From: Puniceicoccaceae bacterium
Lineage (GTDB): Bacteria; Verrucomicrobiota; Verrucomicrobiia; Opitutales; Coraliomargaritaceae
Assembly: GCA_002729725.1 (NCBI GenBank)
Contig: PBYS01000097.1
Span: 1-35,868 of the forward strand
DNA length: 35,868 nucleotides
Reading direction: 5' to 3'
Under the pieces are notes generated by a model. The model did no database searches. It was not told the origin of the DNA and saw nothing but the letters and a program-made list of their open reading frames with translations. Shown here piece after piece: positions 25,548 to 35,868 of this stretch. Made by a program: the position numbers and the translations under genes. Every line of letters starts with the position of its first letter. Position 1 is the first letter of the stretch.

Positions 25548-27635
25548 ATGATCGGATTCATCGAAAATTCAGGCGGGGGCAGCGATACGCCTAATGTGGA
25601 AAGACCGAAAGGCTACTTGGTCGCACTCATTGACAGTATTTTCAAACAGGGCGGCTATCTACAAAACGAAATGCAACTGGACCATCGCCCGGAGCAAGCC
25701 GCCATGGCTCTCTCGGTCGCCCGCTCCCTCGAATCCGACCAGCCACTCCTGTTCGAAGCCGGCACAGGTGTCGGCAAGAGTCTCGCCTATTTGGTCCCAG
25801 GAATCATTCACTCGATCAATAGCGAGCGCCCCTTTATCATCTCCAGCCATACTATTAGTTTGCAGGAGCAAATTCGCGAAAAAGATCTCAAGATCTGTCG
25901 CAATCTGTTTACCAAAGTGCCCGAACTGCGGCGCTACGGAGCCTTTAAGACCGCTCTAATGGTGGGCAAGGGTAACTATTGCTGTAGCACCCGTCTGGGC
26001 AACGCGCTCAAGGACGCACAATCCAGCAAGCAGACAGAAATGTTTAAAAGCGACGAGCGCGCCGACTTAGTGCGTATCGCCAGCTGGTCAGCCACCACTA
26101 AGAACGGAGTCATCCAAGAGCTCTCCCCCGCCCCGCTGCCCGACGTATGGGATGCGGTCAACGCCGACAGCTCGACCTGCTCGCGTAAGAATTGCGACCC
26201 TGCCACCTGCTTCTACCAGCGCGCCCGCAAACAGCTACTTTCCGCCAATTGCGTGATCGTCAACCACAGCTTGCTCTTCTCCTTGATCAACGCAGGCATG
26301 CAGCCTGAAGGTGATGTGCGTGGTATTCTGCTAGCCGATGACTTTGTGGTGCTGGACGAAGCGCACCGCATTCCTGCCATCGCCACCGATCACTTCGGCA
26401 CCCACGTAAGCTCCTTCGCGGTGGACCGCGCGCTCAAACGTATTTACAACCAACGCACCAACCGGGGAAGCCTCCGGCGTCATGGTCAAGCCTGGGACCA
26501 AGATGCGGTCACCAATGCAATCGACGCCGCGCACGAATTCTTCGGCTACCTAGGAGACACTTTCCTTGTCAAAAAGCCAATCCAACGCATTCATAAGCCG
26601 GACTTTTGCGACAATATCCTCACCGGCCCGCTCAAAGAAGTAGCCGAGCGCCTCGGAGCTCTGGTCCAAAAAAGTGACGACGAGCGTGTGCAAGACGAAC
26701 TTCGCGATCACCGCCGTCGTATACTCGGCTACCGTGATGCCATCAACGGCTTCATCACCTTCGCAGAGGAGGACCACGTACAGTGGCTCGAACGGGGCGG
26801 CAAAAAGGGCCAAATCATCACCCTACGCAGTGCGCCACTTGATGTCGCCCCCTACCTGCGTAAACACGTTTTTCAGCGCGCAACCGCAGCCATCCTAGCC
26901 AGTGCCACCCTATCCGATGGCAACCATATGGACGCCTTCCAAGAGACCGTCGGCGGCCAAATCGCTGAAGCAGAAATCGTTGATTCACCCTTCAATTATA
27001 AAGAGAACTGCCACATCTATATCGCCAGCGATGCCCCACAACCGGAACCGGGGCAAGGACGTCTCGATCTGGATTATTTAGCGAATATGATTTGCTGGTG
27101 CGCCCGTCACGTTGAAGGTGGCACCCTCGTGCTGTTTACCAGTCACTTCGACTTGCGCCAAGTTCGTGAGCGCACTGAGGCCTTTTTCAAAAAAATCCAG
27201 CGCCCCTTATTCACACAAGGGCATCAAATGGCGCGCTCGGAGATCACCAAACAATTCGCCGCCAAAGGCAACGGCGTGCTATTCGGCACCGACAGCTTCT
27301 GGACTGGTGTCGACATCCCCGGCCCCGCACTGTCGCAAGTGATCATTGCGCGCCTGCCCTTCGAAAACCCTAGCCACCCAGTCAGCGAAGCCCGCAGCGA
27401 ATATATTCGCGCTCGTGGCGGCAATCCATTTGCAGAAATGACAGTGCCTGACGCATTGGTCAAATTCCGCCAGGGCATCGGTCGTCTCATCCGCCGCCGC
27501 GAAGACCGCGGAAATATCGTCATACTTGACTCCCGCATTTTGACAAAGCCTTATGGCGCACGTTTCTTAGAAGCACTCCCGGTGCAGAACTACCAACGAT
27601 TCAATCGCGAAAATCGAAATTCTGTATTCGCATAA
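25548..27635 (+). CDS. dinG: DinG/XPD-like Fe-S DNA helicase
   Basis: This superfamily 2 helicase has 695 residues from the chosen start. The Walker A is EAGTGVGKS (about 70-78). The Fe-S domain Cys are C145 (or C146), C211, C216 and C221, the last three spaced by four residues. The DEAH box is D270-H273. Motif VI is FRQGIGRLIRR near residue 644-654. This matches DinG, which unwinds 5'-3' and resolves R-loops, D-loops and G4 structures. YoaA is a close alternative. The ATG at 25548 is one base after the stop of the FAD enzyme. An in-frame ATG at 25521 lies inside that gene and is rejected. No extra exonuclease domain is present. Confidence 0.88.
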   Translation: MIGFIENSGGGSDTPNVERPKGYLVALIDSIFKQGGYLQNEMQLDHRPEQAAMALSVARSLESDQPLLFEAGTGVGKSLAYLVPGIIHSINSERPFIISSHTISLQEQIREKDLKICRNLFTKVPELRRYGAFKTALMVGKGNYCCSTRLGNALKDAQSSKQTEMFKSDERADLVRIASWSATTKNGVIQELSPAPLPDVWDAVNADSSTCSRKNCDPATCFYQRARKQLLSANCVIVNHSLLFSLINAGMQPEGDVRGILLADDFVVLDEAHRIPAIATDHFGTHVSSFAVDRALKRIYNQRTNRGSLRRHGQAWDQDAVTNAIDAAHEFFGYLGDTFLVKKPIQRIHKPDFCDNILTGPLKEVAERLGALVQKSDDERVQDELRDHRRRILGYRDAINGFITFAEEDHVQWLERGGKKGQIITLRSAPLDVAPYLRKHVFQRATAAILASATLSDGNHMDAFQETVGGQIAEAEIVDSPFNYKENCHIYIASDAPQPEPGQGRLDLDYLANMICWCARHVEGGTLVLFTSHFDLRQVRERTEAFFKKIQRPLFTQGHQMARSEITKQFAAKGNGVLFGTDSFWTGVDIPGPALSQVIIARLPFENPSHPVSEARSEYIRARGGNPFAEMTVPDALVKFRQGIGRLIRRREDRGNIVILDSRILTKPYGARFLEALPVQNYQRFNRENRNSVFA

Positions 27636-27663
27636 TTTTCTTAAATTCGTACAATCACTCTTA

Positions 27664-28380
27664 ATGCAAGTTACCTCCTACGGAACATCCGACCAAGGCA
27701 AAGTTCGCCACGCAAATGAAGATTCGCTCTTCTTAAACGACACGCATCAATTCTATGCAGTCGCTGATGGCTTGGGCGGTCTCCCCGGGGGTGCCGAAAC
27801 CAGCCAACGCATTGTGCAATTACTGGAGCAGACCATGCGCAGCGTGGATTCGAAAGAAGAACGTGTCGACCTAACCGACCTAATCGTCGGCATCAATCAA
27901 ATCGTTGCCAAAGAAGGCTTTGAGGCGCACCCATTTACCGGAGCGGGCAGCACCCTAACCATCGGTCAAATCGTAGGCGATCAGTTGTTAATTGGCCACG
28001 TGGGCGACTCTGCCGCCTATTTATTACGCGGCGAAGCCTTGGAAAAGCTCACCACTGATCACACGATGGAGCAGGAACTAATCGAGCGCCAAGGCGAGTC
28101 GGCACGCGCCATCATGCCCCCCGAATATCCCCATACCCTCACCCGCTGTGTGGGCCAAGGCGAAATCCTGAATGTCGATAGCACACAGATCACTGTTGAA
28201 ACTGGCGACCGACTGCTACTCTGCACCGATGGGCTGAATAAGGTGCTCTCCGACGAGGCTATCAAAGAAGAACTCACTCGTAAACAAAGCCCCAAAGAAA
28301 CCTGCCAACAACTGATCCATATGGCCAACGACAACGAGGGTCCCGACAATATCACCGTCATTGTCGTTCACATTTCATAA
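27664..28380 (+). CDS. PP2C-type serine/threonine phosphatase
   Basis: This 238-residue, single-domain protein phosphatase is soluble and has no membrane segment. Motifs appear in order: VRHANEDS (metal Asp), ADGLGGLPGG (DGLGG in place of the usual DGMGG), FTGAGSTLT, GHVGDSAAYL, TTDHT, LLLCTDGL and GPDNITVIVV, with the final metal Asp. All metal-binding Asp are present, so it should be active with Mn/Mg. Such enzymes usually reverse Ser/Thr kinase phosphorylation; no kinase gene is in the window. It follows the helicase by 28 bases and precedes a small TPR gene by 11. Confidence 0.92.
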   Translation: MQVTSYGTSDQGKVRHANEDSLFLNDTHQFYAVADGLGGLPGGAETSQRIVQLLEQTMRSVDSKEERVDLTDLIVGINQIVAKEGFEAHPFTGAGSTLTIGQIVGDQLLIGHVGDSAAYLLRGEALEKLTTDHTMEQELIERQGESARAIMPPEYPHTLTRCVGQGEILNVDSTQITVETGDRLLLCTDGLNKVLSDEAIKEELTRKQSPKETCQQLIHMANDNEGPDNITVIVVHIS

Positions 28381-28391
28381 AGATCGCTCCG

Positions 28392-28706
28392 ATGAAAAAA
28401 TCCGAAATTTTCCTGCCCAAAGTGGCCGCCAAGCCCGACAACATGCTCTTCCGCTTCAGCCTAGGACAAGCACTTTACGACGAAGGCGACACCGTAGCCG
28501 CCATCCCACACCTACAGAAGTGCGCCGGCTCGCGCGATGACTGGATGCTCCCGCGCATACTATTGGGCAAGGCCATGCTACAAAACGGACAAACAAGCGC
28601 AGCGAAGCCAATCTTGGAAGATTCATTACAACTCGCAATAGTGCAACACCACGACGAGCCGGCCGCCGAACTACGTAACATTCTCGCGGACCTGGCCGAC
28701 GCATAA
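28392..28706 (+). CDS. Small TPR-like protein
   Basis: This 104-residue protein appears to consist almost wholly of TPR-like helix pairs: FRFSLGQALYDEGDTVAAIPHLQKC and LPRILLGKAMLQNGQTSAAKPILEDSL, each shown here in part as LGQALYDEGDTVAA and LGKAMLQNGQTSAA. A third helix pair ends at LADLADA. It has no signal or membrane segment. It starts 11 bases after the PP2C phosphatase, so it may be its partner or adaptor, which is inference. The function is unknown. Confidence 0.75.
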   Translation: MKKSEIFLPKVAAKPDNMLFRFSLGQALYDEGDTVAAIPHLQKCAGSRDDWMLPRILLGKAMLQNGQTSAAKPILEDSLQLAIVQHHDEPAAELRNILADLADA

Positions 28707-28827
28707 GTAAAAAAAGAGTATGAATCTCCACATTCCCACACTCAGGTGCGGTATACTGCCACTAGTGGCGCTCTATCAAATACTAAATCACCAATTGGCG
28801 CATCTGCCGCTGGCTCGGCTCCTTGAT

Positions 28828-28850
28828 ATGAGTTCTCGCAGCGAACTCAT
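28828..28850. repeat. Perfect hairpin ATGAGTTC/GAACTCAT
   Basis: The stem is eight perfect base pairs with a seven-base TCGCAGC loop. No T-run follows, so it is not a standard terminator. It may be another dispersed palindromic element; it lacks the flush GTAG seen in the other hairpins. Confidence 0.6.
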
Positions 28851-28949
28851 GCCGCCTTCAGCGACTCCCCTGCTTAAAAAGATCGCGGGGAATTACGCTT
28901 AAATATTCATAAAAGAAGCTCGACTTCGAAAAACAGCTGTTTTCTTGCC

Positions 28950-28977
28950 TTGCAGTCTGGCCAACTAGGCCTAATCT
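28950..28977 (+). promoter_or_regulatory. Possible fusA promoter
   Basis: TTGCAG, a 16-base spacer and TAATCT lie about 97 bases before the fusA ATG. A perfect palindrome (28930-28943) sits directly upstream and could bind a regulator. The match to a housekeeping promoter is only fair. Confidence 0.3.
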
Positions 28978-29073
28978 CCGCCTCTTTTTTGGAAATTCAA
29001 GGCTCGGATCGAGCCCGCCGATGCCCTTCTAAACCACACACAAACAGACTCTTAACACACATACGATACGATC

Positions 29074-31188
<2,115 letters not shown>

Positions 31189-31238
31189 GGTCTTCGAGCA
31201 CTGTAACTCTATCAGCCGATAGAGATCAATATTTGACA

Positions 31239-31274
31239 AGGACCCCACTCCAACGAGTGGGGTCCTTTTTTTTT
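31239..31274 (+). terminator. Strong rho-independent terminator after fusA
   Basis: A perfect 12-bp stem (AGGACCCCACTC with GAGTGGGGTCCT), a CAAC loop and nine Ts follow the fusA stop by about 50 bases. Confidence 0.97.
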
Positions 31275-31449
31275 GATATAGCCGAAGCTGCGACTCCCGA
31301 TAAAGACACTCAGGCCACATAACCAAGGTTTGATTTTCTTTTTTTCAGTAATTGTATTCGCAGCAATTCTTATTAATGATTAAAATTCTAAATGAAGAGC
31401 AAGCGTGCACCAGGACTGCAGCTCACATGACTCAACAAAAAGAAATATT

Positions 31450-32049
31450 ATGATGATTGGATGGATACTATTAGCTATATTTGTGGCCTTCTGTGTAGTG
31501 ATCGCGCTATGGGTAATGGGCGTTTACAATGGCCTCGTCACTTTGCGCAATCGTTTTAAAAACGCCTTTGCTCAAATTGATGTTCAACTGAAGCGCCGTT
31601 ATGATTTAATTCCCAATCTAGTCGAAACGGCAAAGGGCTACCTATCGCACGAACGCGAAACGCTGGAAGCAGTCATTGCTGCACGTAACGGAGCCGCTTC
31701 TGCTGGACAGGCTGCTGCGAGCGATCCAGGCAACCCAGACGCCATCAAGAATCTTATGGGTGCAGAGACTGCGCTGACAGGCGCGATGTCAAAGTTCTTT
31801 GCATTGTCGGAATCTTATCCCGACTTGAAGGCTAATCAAAATATGATGCAGCTCACCGAAGAACTGACCTCCACGGAAAACAAGATCGCATTTGCCCGCC
31901 AAGCCTACAACGACGCGGTCATGACCTATAATACAAAGCGTGAAGTCTTCCCGGCAGTTCTCTTCTCAAACACACTCGGCTTCCGCGAAGCACAGCTATT
32001 CGAGATCACAGAAGCACAGGAGCGTGAAGCCGTAAAAGTCAGCTTCTAA
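31450..32049 (+). CDS. lemA: LemA family protein
   Basis: This 199-residue protein has one N-terminal membrane helix (about 3-25) followed by long helices. The family motif NRFKNAFAQIDVQLKRRYDLIPNL is shown in part as FAQIDVQLKRRYDLIPNL, followed by VETAKGYLSHERETLEAVIAAR and ending near FREAQLFEITEAQ. Length and architecture match LemA. Its biochemical role is not established. The gene pairs with the M48 protease 21 bases downstream, a recurrent pairing that suggests a shared envelope function. ATG 31450 is followed by a second ATG at 31453; an upstream in-frame ATG at 31405 would add 15 polar residues before the membrane helix and is rejected. Confidence 0.92.
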   Translation: MMIGWILLAIFVAFCVVIALWVMGVYNGLVTLRNRFKNAFAQIDVQLKRRYDLIPNLVETAKGYLSHERETLEAVIAARNGAASAGQAAASDPGNPDAIKNLMGAETALTGAMSKFFALSESYPDLKANQNMMQLTEELTSTENKIAFARQAYNDAVMTYNTKREVFPAVLFSNTLGFREAQLFEITEAQEREAVKVSF

Positions 32050-32070
32050 GCAAACTGCAAAGCTCTCACA

Positions 32071-33993
32071 ATGGATTTTTTCGACGCCCAAGAACTGGCC
32101 CGCAAACGCACGCGCCTAATGGTGCTACTGTTCGCGATGGCTGTTCTGAGTATCGCTATCGCGTTGTATGCGGTGGTGGTCTTTGTCATGGAGAGCGGAC
32201 TCTCTGATTCAAAGGCTCAAGTAGGCACGCCCATGATCTGGTGGCAACCGGAACTGTTCTTCGGCACATTTGCGGCTGTCTGCGCCTTAGTGGGCACTTG
32301 CTCGCTCTACAAGATCGCACAACTACGCTCGGGCGGTGGCTACGTGGCACGTTCAATGGGCGGCAGCCTAATTCAGCAAAGCACACAGGACCCCGACGAA
32401 CGCAAACTGATGAATATCGTCGAAGAGATGTCCATTGCCTCGGGAGTGCCGATGCCTGAAGTTTATCTACTGCCAGAAGATGGGATCAATGCCTTTGCGG
32501 CTGGCTTCAGTCCTGCTGACGCAGTTGTGGCAGTCACACGCGGTTGCATGCGCAGCTTGAATCGAGATGAGCTACAAGGCGTAGTCGCGCACGAATTTAG
32601 CCACATTTTAAATGGCGATATGCGCCTAAACATTCGCTTGATGGGAGTATTGTTTGGCATTTTGGCCATCGCCGTGCTCGGGCAATTCTTTTTCAGAAGC
32701 ACCGCACGTGCCAGCCTATTCAGCGGTGGTGGCCGTCGCCGCGACAAAGACGGCGGTGGAGCCGTGGTCGCAATTATGCTGATTGGCTTAGCCGTAATGG
32801 CAATCGGATACATCGGTGTATTTTTCGGTCGATTAATTCAAAGTGCGATTTCGCGCCAACGAGAGTTTCTGGCGGACGCTGCGGCCGTACAATTTACTCG
32901 AAACCCCTCAGGCATCGCAGGGGCATTAAAAAAAATCGGCGGCGCGCCCCTCCACGGCAGCATCGCCAATGCTCACTCGCAAGAAACTGCGCACTTCTTC
33001 TTTGCCAATGCACTCAAATCAAGAAGCGTGCCGCTATTTGCCACCCACCCCCCACTCGAACAACGGATCAGCGCTATTGAGCCCAATTGGGATGGACGCT
33101 TTGCCAAAACTGTCACACGCAGCAAACGCTCCAGCAACGCGCACAAACAACCGAAGCCACAGACGTCCCTCCCCCAAGCGCATGACTTCATCAATAGTAT
33201 TGGGCAAGTCAGCGCAGCTGCCATTCTCAGTGCAGAGCAAATACATGCTCAAATTGCTCAAGACTTGAATCGCCTACACCAAAGCCCAGAGGCCGCTACC
33301 GCAGTTTTGCTGGGCTTGCAAATCACAGCCAGCGCCAGCGCAGACGATGGCCCCCAATTACAAGTCATCAAATCGCGAGTCGATGGCGCGGTGTACCGTG
33401 AAACAGAAGCTTGGTTGCCACGCCTGCGTGCATTGAGCTTGAATCAACGCTTTGCTCTGTTCGAACTCGCGCTTCCGATGGCAGCGGCAAAAGGTATCGA
33501 TGCATTGGCAGCCCAAGCTGATTTAATACGTGAACTGGCGCATAGTGACGGCGCAATCGAACTCGAAGAACTCGCCTTACTGCGCGCCGTCGCAACTTAT
33601 GTGCGCACACGCCGCAGCCCTTCGCGGCAAGTAAAACCGCTTCCGCCGGCACAGCTGGAAATGCCACTTTGCGTATTACTCTCAGCCATCAGCTATACGA
33701 CCGCAGTTGAACCAGAGGCGCGCGAGCTAGCCTTCCGAGCCGGCGCACGTAAATGCGATCGCTACCTATTGAAGCAATCCATTCTATTACCGGAAGAGGA
33801 CATCAGCTTCGATGCCTTAGAGGCAGCATTAGACTTACTGGTCAACTTGCCCCTGCCTCAGAAAAAGGTGATCTTCGAGGGCGCACTCGCAGTCGTATTG
33901 GCCGACGGCAAAGTGGCCCAAGAAGAGCTCAGTCTAGTGCATGTCATATCAACTAGCCTCGGCTTACCCATGCCACCGCTCGTCTGTGAGTAA
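32071..33993 (+). CDS. M48-family membrane metalloprotease with C-terminal TerB-like repeats
   Basis: This 640-residue HtpX-like zinc protease has two N-terminal membrane helices (about 17-40 and 60-82), then the zinc motif VAHEFSHILNGD with H174, E175 and H178. Two more hydrophobic helices follow. REFLADAAAVQF carries the third metal Glu. From about residue 340 a long cytoplasmic-type extension contains two similar acidic helical segments, AHSDGAIELEELALLRAV and LADGKVAQEELSLVHVIS, which look like TerB-like repeats. Standard HtpX is about 290 residues, so over half of this protein is extra. It probably degrades misfolded membrane proteins; regulation through the extension is inference. Confidence 0.9.
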   Translation: MDFFDAQELARKRTRLMVLLFAMAVLSIAIALYAVVVFVMESGLSDSKAQVGTPMIWWQPELFFGTFAAVCALVGTCSLYKIAQLRSGGGYVARSMGGSLIQQSTQDPDERKLMNIVEEMSIASGVPMPEVYLLPEDGINAFAAGFSPADAVVAVTRGCMRSLNRDELQGVVAHEFSHILNGDMRLNIRLMGVLFGILAIAVLGQFFFRSTARASLFSGGGRRRDKDGGGAVVAIMLIGLAVMAIGYIGVFFGRLIQSAISRQREFLADAAAVQFTRNPSGIAGALKKIGGAPLHGSIANAHSQETAHFFFANALKSRSVPLFATHPPLEQRISAIEPNWDGRFAKTVTRSKRSSNAHKQPKPQTSLPQAHDFINSIGQVSAAAILSAEQIHAQIAQDLNRLHQSPEAATAVLLGLQITASASADDGPQLQVIKSRVDGAVYRETEAWLPRLRALSLNQRFALFELALPMAAAKGIDALAAQADLIRELAHSDGAIELEELALLRAVATYVRTRRSPSRQVKPLPPAQLEMPLCVLLSAISYTTAVEPEARELAFRAGARKCDRYLLKQSILLPEEDISFDALEAALDLLVNLPLPQKKVIFEGALAVVLADGKVAQEELSLVHVISTSLGLPMPPLVCE

Positions 33994-34131
33994 TGCTTTA
34001 AAGCTCAGTTTAAAAGTGAATATTTCACGCACACTCTGAATCCAAATTTAAACTCGAAGTATATTTGAGACCGATCAGGCCCGACGAAATACGAGATTGC
34101 GCTTCAACCGCCGACAACTTGGCTAGTAACT

Positions 34132-35307
34132 ATGTCCGAAAACGATACACCCTTCCTCTCGCCCTCGCAAAAACGTATCGTCGCAGCAGGTGGCACAGCA
34201 TTGGCGACTGTTTTCCTCGCATGCACGGCCTACTTTCTATTCGCGCTACTGCGCGAGTTAGTCACGCAATTCAAAGACGTCCTCTTACCACTCGCCATCG
34301 CAGCCATCCTCGCCACTCTACTGCGCCCCATCATCACTCTCTGCGAAACCAAGACACGCCTCAATCGCGTCGGCGGTATTATTCTACTCTTCGCGCTCGT
34401 TTTAATGACACTCGCGGCGATCGCCGTCTTTGTCGTCCCACCAGCCCTCGACAACGCAGGCGACTTTCTCAAAGCAGCCCCTGGTATGCTCACTCGCCTG
34501 TTAGAATCCGCCCAAGGCTTTGCCCCCTCTATCTGGGAGTGGCTGACTGAGCAACTCGGCGAATCGCCGGACGTCTATTTGATGAATTTCTTAGAAGGCA
34601 ACACGGATCTATTAAAGCAAGCGCTAGCGCACGCTCAATCATCCGCAGGCTCAATGCTCGCATTTCTAGGCAGTATCTTTGGCAAAATCGCCGCCTATTC
34701 AATCATCCCCGTTTACCTCTTTTTCATCCTAAATGGCGATCGCAACATCTGGAAAGACATCGACAAACAACTTAGCTTCCTTCCCGAAGAGCGTAAAAAA
34801 GACCTCGTATTTCTGGCCAAGCAATTCAGCCAAATACTTGTTTCATTTTTCCGCGGACAAATCATTATCGGTCTCTTACTTGGCATCGTTTTAGCCATTG
34901 GCTTCGGAATCGTGGGGCTTAAGTTTGGCCTCATACTCGGCATAGTGCTCGGTTTACTCAATATCATACCCTATCTCGGTACCATGCTCGGAGTCGTCAC
35001 CGTATTGCCCATCGCCTATCTACAGGACGATGGCGGCGTCGGCCTCATCATCGCCTGTGCCGTAGTGTTTATAATAGGTCAGCTATTGACCGACTACGTA
35101 TTCACGCCCCGCATCATGGGGGATAAAACAGGAATGGGCCCCATGCTCATAATATTCTCCGTCTTCTTCTGGGGCGCTGCCCTAGGCGGACTCCTAGGCA
35201 TGATCCTCGCAATCCCCCTCACCGCCTTCTTCCTGGTCTTCTGGCGCCTCGCACGGGAAAAATATTTACCCGCCCTGACCGCTAAAGAAGAAGAATTAGA
35301 GTCTTAA
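34132..35307 (+). CDS. AI-2E family (PerM/YdiK-like) membrane protein
   Basis: This is a 391-residue inner-membrane protein with about eight hydrophobic segments. The typical segments are [21 protein letters not shown] (shown in part as [16 protein letters not shown]), the long periplasmic/amphipathic middle region, [15 protein letters not shown], and [16 protein letters not shown], the family signature. The ending is KEEELES. Members act in small-molecule or ion export (AI-2, Na+/H+), but the substrate here is unknown. It lies 138 bases after the protease gene, with its own likely promoter region. It converges on the transposase remnant, with 11 bases between stops. Confidence 0.9.
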   Translation: MSENDTPFLSPSQKRIVAAGGTALATVFLACTAYFLFALLRELVTQFKDVLLPLAIAAILATLLRPIITLCETKTRLNRVGGIILLFALVLMTLAAIAVFVVPPALDNAGDFLKAAPGMLTRLLESAQGFAPSIWEWLTEQLGESPDVYLMNFLEGNTDLLKQALAHAQSSAGSMLAFLGSIFGKIAAYSIIPVYLFFILNGDRNIWKDIDKQLSFLPEERKKDLVFLAKQFSQILVSFFRGQIIIGLLLGIVLAIGFGIVGLKFGLILGIVLGLLNIIPYLGTMLGVVTVLPIAYLQDDGGVGLIIACAVVFIIGQLLTDYVFTPRIMGDKTGMGPMLIIFSVFFWGAALGGLLGMILAIPLTAFFLVFWRLAREKYLPALTAKEEELES

Positions 35308-35318
35308 AGCCGGTCGCC

Positions 35319-35868
35319 TCATCCAAACACCTGCCTTCGCAGCCCCTGAATCACAGTCAAGCCACCCCAATCACCACGCATCGCATTCACCTTCGGAGGA
35401 TGCTTGCGCCCACGCTCCATTTGCCACGCACCCGTAAAGCCACGAACAAACTCAGCCGACCCCAGAATCGCACCGTCGGTAAAATAACGCACCCGGCAGC
35501 GCAGCATCACCGATTTCGGTAATTGCCCGCCCTCTTCATTCAGCATCTTCAAAGCAGCCGCACGCTCCCCTTCAGACAAGCCAGCATCCGCCGCACGCTG
35601 ACCAAAGATCAACTGACGATGCTGCATCAAGGCCTCTGCCAAACCAGCTCCCGACGACAAGTGGTCACTCCAAACATGCAACAAACCAGCTCGACATCCC
35701 ATCCGAGCGTCCACCTTCGACTTGGAGTCTTCTGTGCCCCCTGAGCTCACAGAGCCAAGCGCTGCCACCGCCTCCGCGTAGCCGCAGAAACGATAATCCT
35801 TCGGATCCTCGACTAGGCCCGCACGCACCGGATTCAGATCAATATAAGCCGCCATCGTTTGCAGCGGA
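35319..35868 (-). CDS. REP-associated tyrosine transposase (RAYT), C-terminal part, truncated by window edge
   Basis: The frame is open through the window edge, so the 5' end lies outside; the window shows about 183 residues. It opens with LQTMAAYIDLNPVRAGLVED, the catalytic-Tyr helix of IS200-like Y1/RAYT proteins; the Tyr codon at 35844-35846 is probably the nucleophile. DYRFCGYAEAVAAL follows, then a long charged region and a C-terminal CRVRYFTDGAILGSAEFVRGF segment typical of longer RAYTs. The HUH motif should be beyond the edge. RAYTs are single-copy domesticated transposases that recognise GTAG/GGAG hairpins. The window contains such hairpins. No insertion-element ends are visible here. 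Confidence 0.85.
   Translation of the reverse strand, partial: PLQTMAAYIDLNPVRAGLVEDPKDYRFCGYAEAVAALGSVSSGGTEDSKSKVDARMGCRAGLLHVWSDHLSSGAGLAEALMQHRQLIFGQRAADAGLSEGERAAALKMLNEEGGQLPKSVMLRCRVRYFTDGAILGSAEFVRGFTGAWQMERGRKHPPKVNAMRGDWGGLTVIQGLRRQVFG

Larger units (their letters stand above)
28707..29073. other. 367-base fusA leader/intergenic region
   Basis: No convincing gene is present. It holds a perfect 8-bp hairpin (28828-28850), a weaker TCCCC/GGGGA inverted repeat (28866-28891), a 14-base perfect palindrome AAAACAGCTGTTTT (28930-28943) and a possible promoter (28950-28977). About 100 bases remain between this promoter and the fusA start. No ribosome-protein-like leader or tRNA was recognised. 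Confidence 0.6.

Noticed and set aside
26724..26733. ACTCGGCTAC in the helicase gene, matching the foot of hairpins R2/R4
   Set aside because: It is in-frame coding sequence with no matching second arm; chance similarity.
28720..28902. 60-codon frame in the fusA leader
   Set aside because: It is low in protein-like features and includes the perfect hairpin at 28828-28850, so it is more likely non-coding.
31278..31305. ATAGCCGAAGCTGCGACTCC after the fusA terminator, resembling a decayed GTAG hairpin
   Set aside because: It has ATAG in place of GTAG and the arms do not pair well; too degenerate to call.
33995..34028. Small palindromes GCTTTAAAGC and GTGAA/TTCAC after the M48 gene
   Set aside because: They are short, AT-rich and without a T-run; not convincing as a terminator.
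34065..34550. 161-codon + strand frame overlapping the AI-2E gene
   Set aside because: It is Arg/His/Ser-rich and out of frame with a clear membrane protein; a shadow.

Overview
The window is chromosomal DNA of a Gram-negative bacterium, most likely a member of the Verrucomicrobiota close to the Opitutia/Puniceicoccales. This placement is inference. It rests on the pseudopilin with an H-X9-DG-type ending, which is common in the Verrucomicrobia/Planctomycetes group, a cell-wall recycling ligase (Mpl) implying meso-DAP murein, the general style of the proteins, and a partial REP-associated transposase. No rRNA, tRNA or CRISPR array was seen. Most genes are housekeeping and densely packed. Many start codons lack an obvious Shine-Dalgarno sequence (nuoN is a clear exception).

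Region 1 (1-1029): a possible 3' gene tail, then a TIM-barrel amidohydrolase on the + strand that converges on the next block. Region 2 (1029-17105, all - strand): a respiratory complex I operon in the canonical order nuoB-C-D-E-F-G-H-I-J-K-L-M-N, running directly into fabD (fatty-acid synthesis) and mpl (murein recycling). nuoA, normally the first gene, is absent from the window. AT-rich TAATTC-type microrepeats sit in three of the inter-nuo spacers and supply the stop codons of nuoD and nuoJ.

Region 3 (17106-20150): a divergent spacer with a GTAG hairpin, a lone type II/IV pseudopilin with a strong terminator, and a long family II inorganic pyrophosphatase with a CBS-DRTGG-CBS regulatory insert. 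An array of four GTAG-type hairpins in two inverted pairs then fills the gap between convergent genes. Region 4 (20150-23863, - strand): acylphosphatase, an ABC exporter ATPase and permease, a membrane-anchored repeat protein with a His-rich tail, and an inositol-monophosphatase-family enzyme. All are tightly spaced or overlapping.

Region 5 (23942-28706, + strand): a COG2509-type FAD oxidoreductase, a DinG-like Fe-S helicase, a PP2C phosphatase and a small TPR protein. Region 6 (28707-31274): a 367-base leader with hairpins, then fusA (EF-G) and a textbook terminator. Region 7 (31450-35307): lemA with an M48 membrane metalloprotease, then an AI-2E/PerM-family membrane protein. Region 8 (35319-35868, - strand): the C-terminal part of a RAYT transposase cut by the window edge. 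The RAYT and the GTAG hairpins in regions 3 and 4 look like two halves of a REP/RAYT system, and this is the most interesting pattern in the window.
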